Shown here piece after piece: positions 30,613-33,491 of a DNA stretch of 33,491 nt. The notes below the pieces were generated by a model. It saw only the letters and a list, made by a program, of their open reading frames with translations. It ran no database searches and was not told the origin of the DNA. Position numbers and translations under genes: made by a program. The DNA is from Betaproteobacteria bacterium (GTDB lineage: Bacteria > Pseudomonadota > Gammaproteobacteria > Burkholderiales > JACQAP01): assembly GCA_025351455.1 (NCBI GenBank), contig JANXVW010000014.1, positions 1 to 33,491 of the forward strand, in the 5' to 3' direction. Numbering within the stretch: position 1 is the first letter of the stretch; every line of letters begins with the position of its first letter.

Positions 30613-33491
30613 TTATGAAGCCGGACGCCGTCTTCGGCGACGCAACAACAGGTAGGCAGCGGGCACGACGAACATTGAAAGCAGCGGTGCGGTGATCATG
30701 CCGCCCACCATCGGCGCCGCAATGCGCTGCATTACTTCCGAGCCGGTGCCGGCGCCAATCATGATCGGCACCAGGCCCGCGATAATCACTGCCACCGTCA
30801 TCGCCTTCGGGCGTACACGCAGCACCGCCCCTTCGCGGATCGCTTCGAGCAGGTCCGCTTCACCAGTCTTGCCCAACGCCAGCCGCGCATCCCACGCCTG
30901 CTTGAGGTACAGCAGCATGATCACGCCGAATTCCGCCGCGACACCGGCGAGCGCGATGAAGCCCACTGCGCTCGCCACCGAGAGGTTGTGCCCGAGCAGC
31001 CACAGCAGCCAGATGCCTCCTGCCAGCGCAAAGGGCAGGGTCGCCAGGATCAGGAACGCTTCATCGAAACGCTTGAAGGTGAGGTAGAGCAGCACGAAGA
31101 TAATGAGCAGCGTTGCCGGCACGACAATTTTCAGTTTCGCCGTCGCGCGCTCCAGAAACTCGAACTGGCCTGACCAGGAGATCGAATAGCCGGCGGGCAG
31201 TTTCACCTCTTTCGCGACGGCCTGCTGCATATCGCGCACCGCCGAACTCAGGTCACGTCCGCGAATGTCGATGTACACCCAGCCCGAGAGCCGGGCATTC
31301 TCGCTCTTCAACATCGGGGGGCCATCGTTGATCTGGATCTCGGCAACGTCGCCGAGACGGATCTGCGCGCCGCGATCGGTCAGTATCGATAGCTGACGCA
31401 GTTTCTCGAGAGAATCGCGAACTTCGCGCGGATAGCGGATGTTGATCGGGAAGCGTTGCAGTCCCTCGACCGTCTCGCCGATATTGTCGCCACCGATCGC
31501 CGCGGAGACGATGCCTTGCACATCGGCGATGTTCATTCCATAGCGCGCCGCCGCGTCACGATCGATCTTCACGTCTACGTAGCGGCCACCGGTCAGCCGT
31601 TCGGCCAGCGCCGACGAAACACCCGGCACTTGTTTCACCAGGCGCTCGACCTCGGCGGTGATGCGGTCGATTTCCACCAGGCTCATTCCGGCTACTTTCA
31701 CGCCGACCGGACTCTTGATGCCGGTGGCCAGCATGTCGATGCGGTTGCGGATGGGCGGCACCCAGATATTGGAGAGCCCCGGCACCTTGACGATGCGGTC
31801 CAGTTCTTCGACCAGTTTGTCTGTGGTCATGCCCGACCGCCACTGATCACGGGGCTTGAACTGGATCGTGGTCTCGAGCATTTCCAATGGCGCGGGGTCC
31901 GTGGCGGTCTCCGCGCGGCCTGCCTTTCCGAACACACTGGCGACTTCCGGCACGGTCTTGATCAGCCGGTCGGTCTGTTGCAGCACTTCCGCGACCTTGC
32001 CGGCGGATATGCCCGGCAGTGCGGAAGGCATATAGAGCAGGTCCCCTTCGTCGAGCGGCGGCATGAACTCACCGCCCAGACGGCTCATGGGCCAGACGGT
32101 GATCGCCGCTATGACGATTGCGGCGAACAAGGTTGTCCCGGGAAAGCGCAGCACGCCGTTGAGCAGGGGGCGATAGAGCGCAATCAGAAATCGATTGAGC
32201 GGATTCTTCTGCTCGGCCGGGATGCGCCCGCGGATGAGGTAACCCATCAACACCGGAATCAGCGTTACCGCGAGGCCCGCCGCGGCCGCCATGGTGTAGG
32301 TCTTGGTAAAGGCAAGCGGGGAAAACAGCCGTCCCTCCTGCGCCTCCAGCGTGAACACCGGAATGAACGACAGCACGATGATCAACAGCGAGAAGAACAG
32401 CGCCGGCCCGACTTCGGCCGCCGCGTCGCCGATTACCCGCCAGTGGGCCTCACCCTGCAGGGTCTTGCCGGGATGGGCGTGGTTCCAGGCTTCGATGTGC
32501 TTGTGGGCGTTCTCGATCATCACCACCGCCGCATCAACCATGGCACCGACTGCGATCGCGATACCGCCCAGCGACATGATGTTGGCGTTCACGCCCTGGT
32601 AATACATGACAGTGAAGGCAGCAAGGATTCCCAGGGGAAGAGAGATGATCGCGACAAAGGCGGAGCGAAAATGAAACAGGAACAGCACGCAGACGAGCGC
32701 AACGACGATGAACTCCTCGATCAGCTTTTCTTCGAGATTCTTTACCGCGCGCTTGATCAGGCTCGACCGGTCGTAGACCGCAATGATCTCCACGCCTGGC
32801 GGCAGGCCGGGCTTGAGCTTGTCCAGCTTTGCCTTCACCGCAGCGATTGTCTCCAGCGCGTTCTTGCCCGAGCGCATGACGATGACGCCGCCGGCGACTT
32901 CGCCTTCGCCATTCAACTCGGCAATGCCGCGCCGCATTTCCGGCCCGACCTGGATGCGCGCCACGTCACCCAGGCGAACGGAAACACCGGCATCGGTCGT
33001 GGTCAGCGGAATCTTGCGGAAGTCTTCCAGCGATTGCAGATACCCCGAAGCACGCACCATGTATTCCGCTTCACCCAGTTCAAGCACCGAACCGCCGGTT
33101 TCCTGATTGGCTTTGCGCACGGCCTCGACCACCTTGCCATGCGCGATGTTGTAAGCGCGCAGCTTGTCCGGGTCGAGCACAATCTGGTATTGCCGCACCA
33201 TGCCGCCGATGCTTGCCACTTCCGACACGTTCGGCACGGCTTTCAGTTCGTATTTGAGAAACCAGTCCTGCAGTGCACGCAGTTGCGACAAGTCCATTTT
33301 CCCGGAGCGATCCACCAGCGCGTACTCGTAGATCCAGCCCACACCGGTGGCATCGGGCCCCAGCGCGGTTTTGGCTTGCGTTGGCAGACGCGCCTGCACC
33401 TGGTTGAGGTATTCGAGCACGCGGGAACGCGCCCAGTAGGGGTCGGTGCCGTCTTCGAACAGAATGTAGACGAAAGAATCGCCAAAGAATG
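30613..33491 (-). CDS. cusA: CusA-type heavy-metal efflux RND transporter (5' end outside window)
   Basis: About 958 codons are visible; the frame runs off the right edge at [20 protein letters not shown], so about 110 N-terminal residues are missing by comparison with CusA. HME-RND signatures include [38 protein letters not shown], and C-terminal helices ending in RRRRRR. The three copper/silver-binding methionines of E. coli CusA appear conserved in [19 protein letters not shown] and [10 protein letters not shown]. That argues for Cu(I)/Ag(I) rather than Co/Zn/Cd export through the CusCBA complex. CusB/CusC genes would be expected beyond the window. No terminator is seen after its stop. Confidence 0.93.
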   Translation of the reverse strand, partial: FFGDSFVYILFEDGTDPYWARSRVLEYLNQVQARLPTQAKTALGPDATGVGWIYEYALVDRSGKMDLSQLRALQDWFLKYELKAVPNVSEVASIGGMVRQYQIVLDPDKLRAYNIAHGKVVEAVRKANQETGGSVLELGEAEYMVRASGYLQSLEDFRKIPLTTTDAGVSVRLGDVARIQVGPEMRRGIAELNGEGEVAGGVIVMRSGKNALETIAAVKAKLDKLKPGLPPGVEIIAVYDRSSLIKRAVKNLEEKLIEEFIVVALVCVLFLFHFRSAFVAIISLPLGILAAFTVMYYQGVNANIMSLGGIAIAVGAMVDAAVVMIENAHKHIEAWNHAHPGKTLQGEAHWRVIGDAAAEVGPALFFSLLIIVLSFIPVFTLEAQEGRLFSPLAFTKTYTMAAAAGLAVTLIPVLMGYLIRGRIPAEQKNPLNRFLIALYRPLLNGVLRFPGTTLFAAIVIAAITVWPMSRLGGEFMPPLDEGDLLYMPSALPGISAGKVAEVLQQTDRLIKTVPEVASVFGKAGRAETATDPAPLEMLETTIQFKPRDQWRSGMTTDKLVEELDRIVKVPGLSNIWVPPIRNRIDMLATGIKSPVGVKVAGMSLVEIDRITAEVERLVKQVPGVSSALAERLTGGRYVDVKIDRDAAARYGMNIADVQGIVSAAIGGDNIGETVEGLQRFPINIRYPREVRDSLEKLRQLSILTDRGAQIRLGDVAEIQINDGPPMLKSENARLSGWVYIDIRGRDLSSAVRDMQQAVAKEVKLPAGYSISWSGQFEFLERATAKLKIVVPATLLIIFVLLYLTFKRFDEAFLILATLPFALAGGIWLLWLLGHNLSVASAVGFIALAGVAAEFGVIMLLYLKQAWDARLALGKTGEADLLEAIREGAVLRVRPKAMTVAVIIAGLVPIMIGAGTGSEVMQRIAAPMVGGMITAPLLSMFVVPAAYLLLRRRRRRPAS

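Overview
The window is 33.5 kb of GC-rich (about 60% by eye), densely coded chromosomal DNA from a Gram-negative proteobacterium, most likely an environmental betaproteobacterium. This rests on the clear Shine-Dalgarno starts, many Sec, Tat and lipoprotein signals, a CusA-type RND pump, a DUF3185 membrane protein and the style of the protein families. No rRNA, tRNA, phylogenetic marker, transposase or phage gene is visible, so the placement is an inference.

Layout. 1-1.4 kb: an SRAP-family protein that appears to have lost most catalytic residues, ending in a 9-bp tandem repeat that recurs inverted downstream, then a TfoX-like protein. 1.46-5.03 kb: a small secreted protein and a large SARP/BTAD-TolB-TPR regulator, divergent from a SAM methyltransferase. 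5.1-6.1 kb: a two-gene Hsp20 operon with a sigma32-like promoter and a structured leader. 6.4-8.6 kb: a GST-like protein, a small unknown and a Sir2 deacylase. 8.9-12.2 kb: an NHL propeller protein, DUF3185, an orphan ParA-like ATPase and a beta-hydroxyacid dehydrogenase. 12.3-16 kb: a secreted cyclase-family hydrolase, a secreted TPR/His-motif protein and a Tat-exported haloacid dehalogenase. 16.3-18.2 kb: a lipoprotein galactose/glyoxal oxidase. 18.3-22 kb: a lower-GC stress segment with a secreted repeat protein, a third Hsp20, YfdX and an unknown protein. 22-25.7 kb: DUF2796, a large exported quinoprotein-like propeller and a proline/cysteine-rich secreted protein. 25.9-27.5 kb: a branched-chain amino-acid type binding protein preceded by a decayed copy of its own 3' end. 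27.8-30.5 kb: an iron module. 30.6 kb to the end: a 5'-truncated CusA.

The iron module is the most unusual part. A consensus-like promoter overlapping a Fur-box-like site precedes a small periplasmic cupredoxin and an FTR1 iron permease. The permease reading frame continues, without a stop, through a complete signal-peptide-like segment into about 220 residues that look like an outer-membrane beta-barrel. A GGAGGA-ATG-ATG lies exactly at the junction, so the barrel may be made both as a fusion and as a separate exported protein. A VIT-family Fe/Mn transporter converges on it.

The three Hsp20 genes, YfdX and the small secreted protein form a proteostasis/stress theme. Most other genes are ordinary single metabolic or envelope genes. 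All assignments are from reading motifs by eye; no database search was possible.
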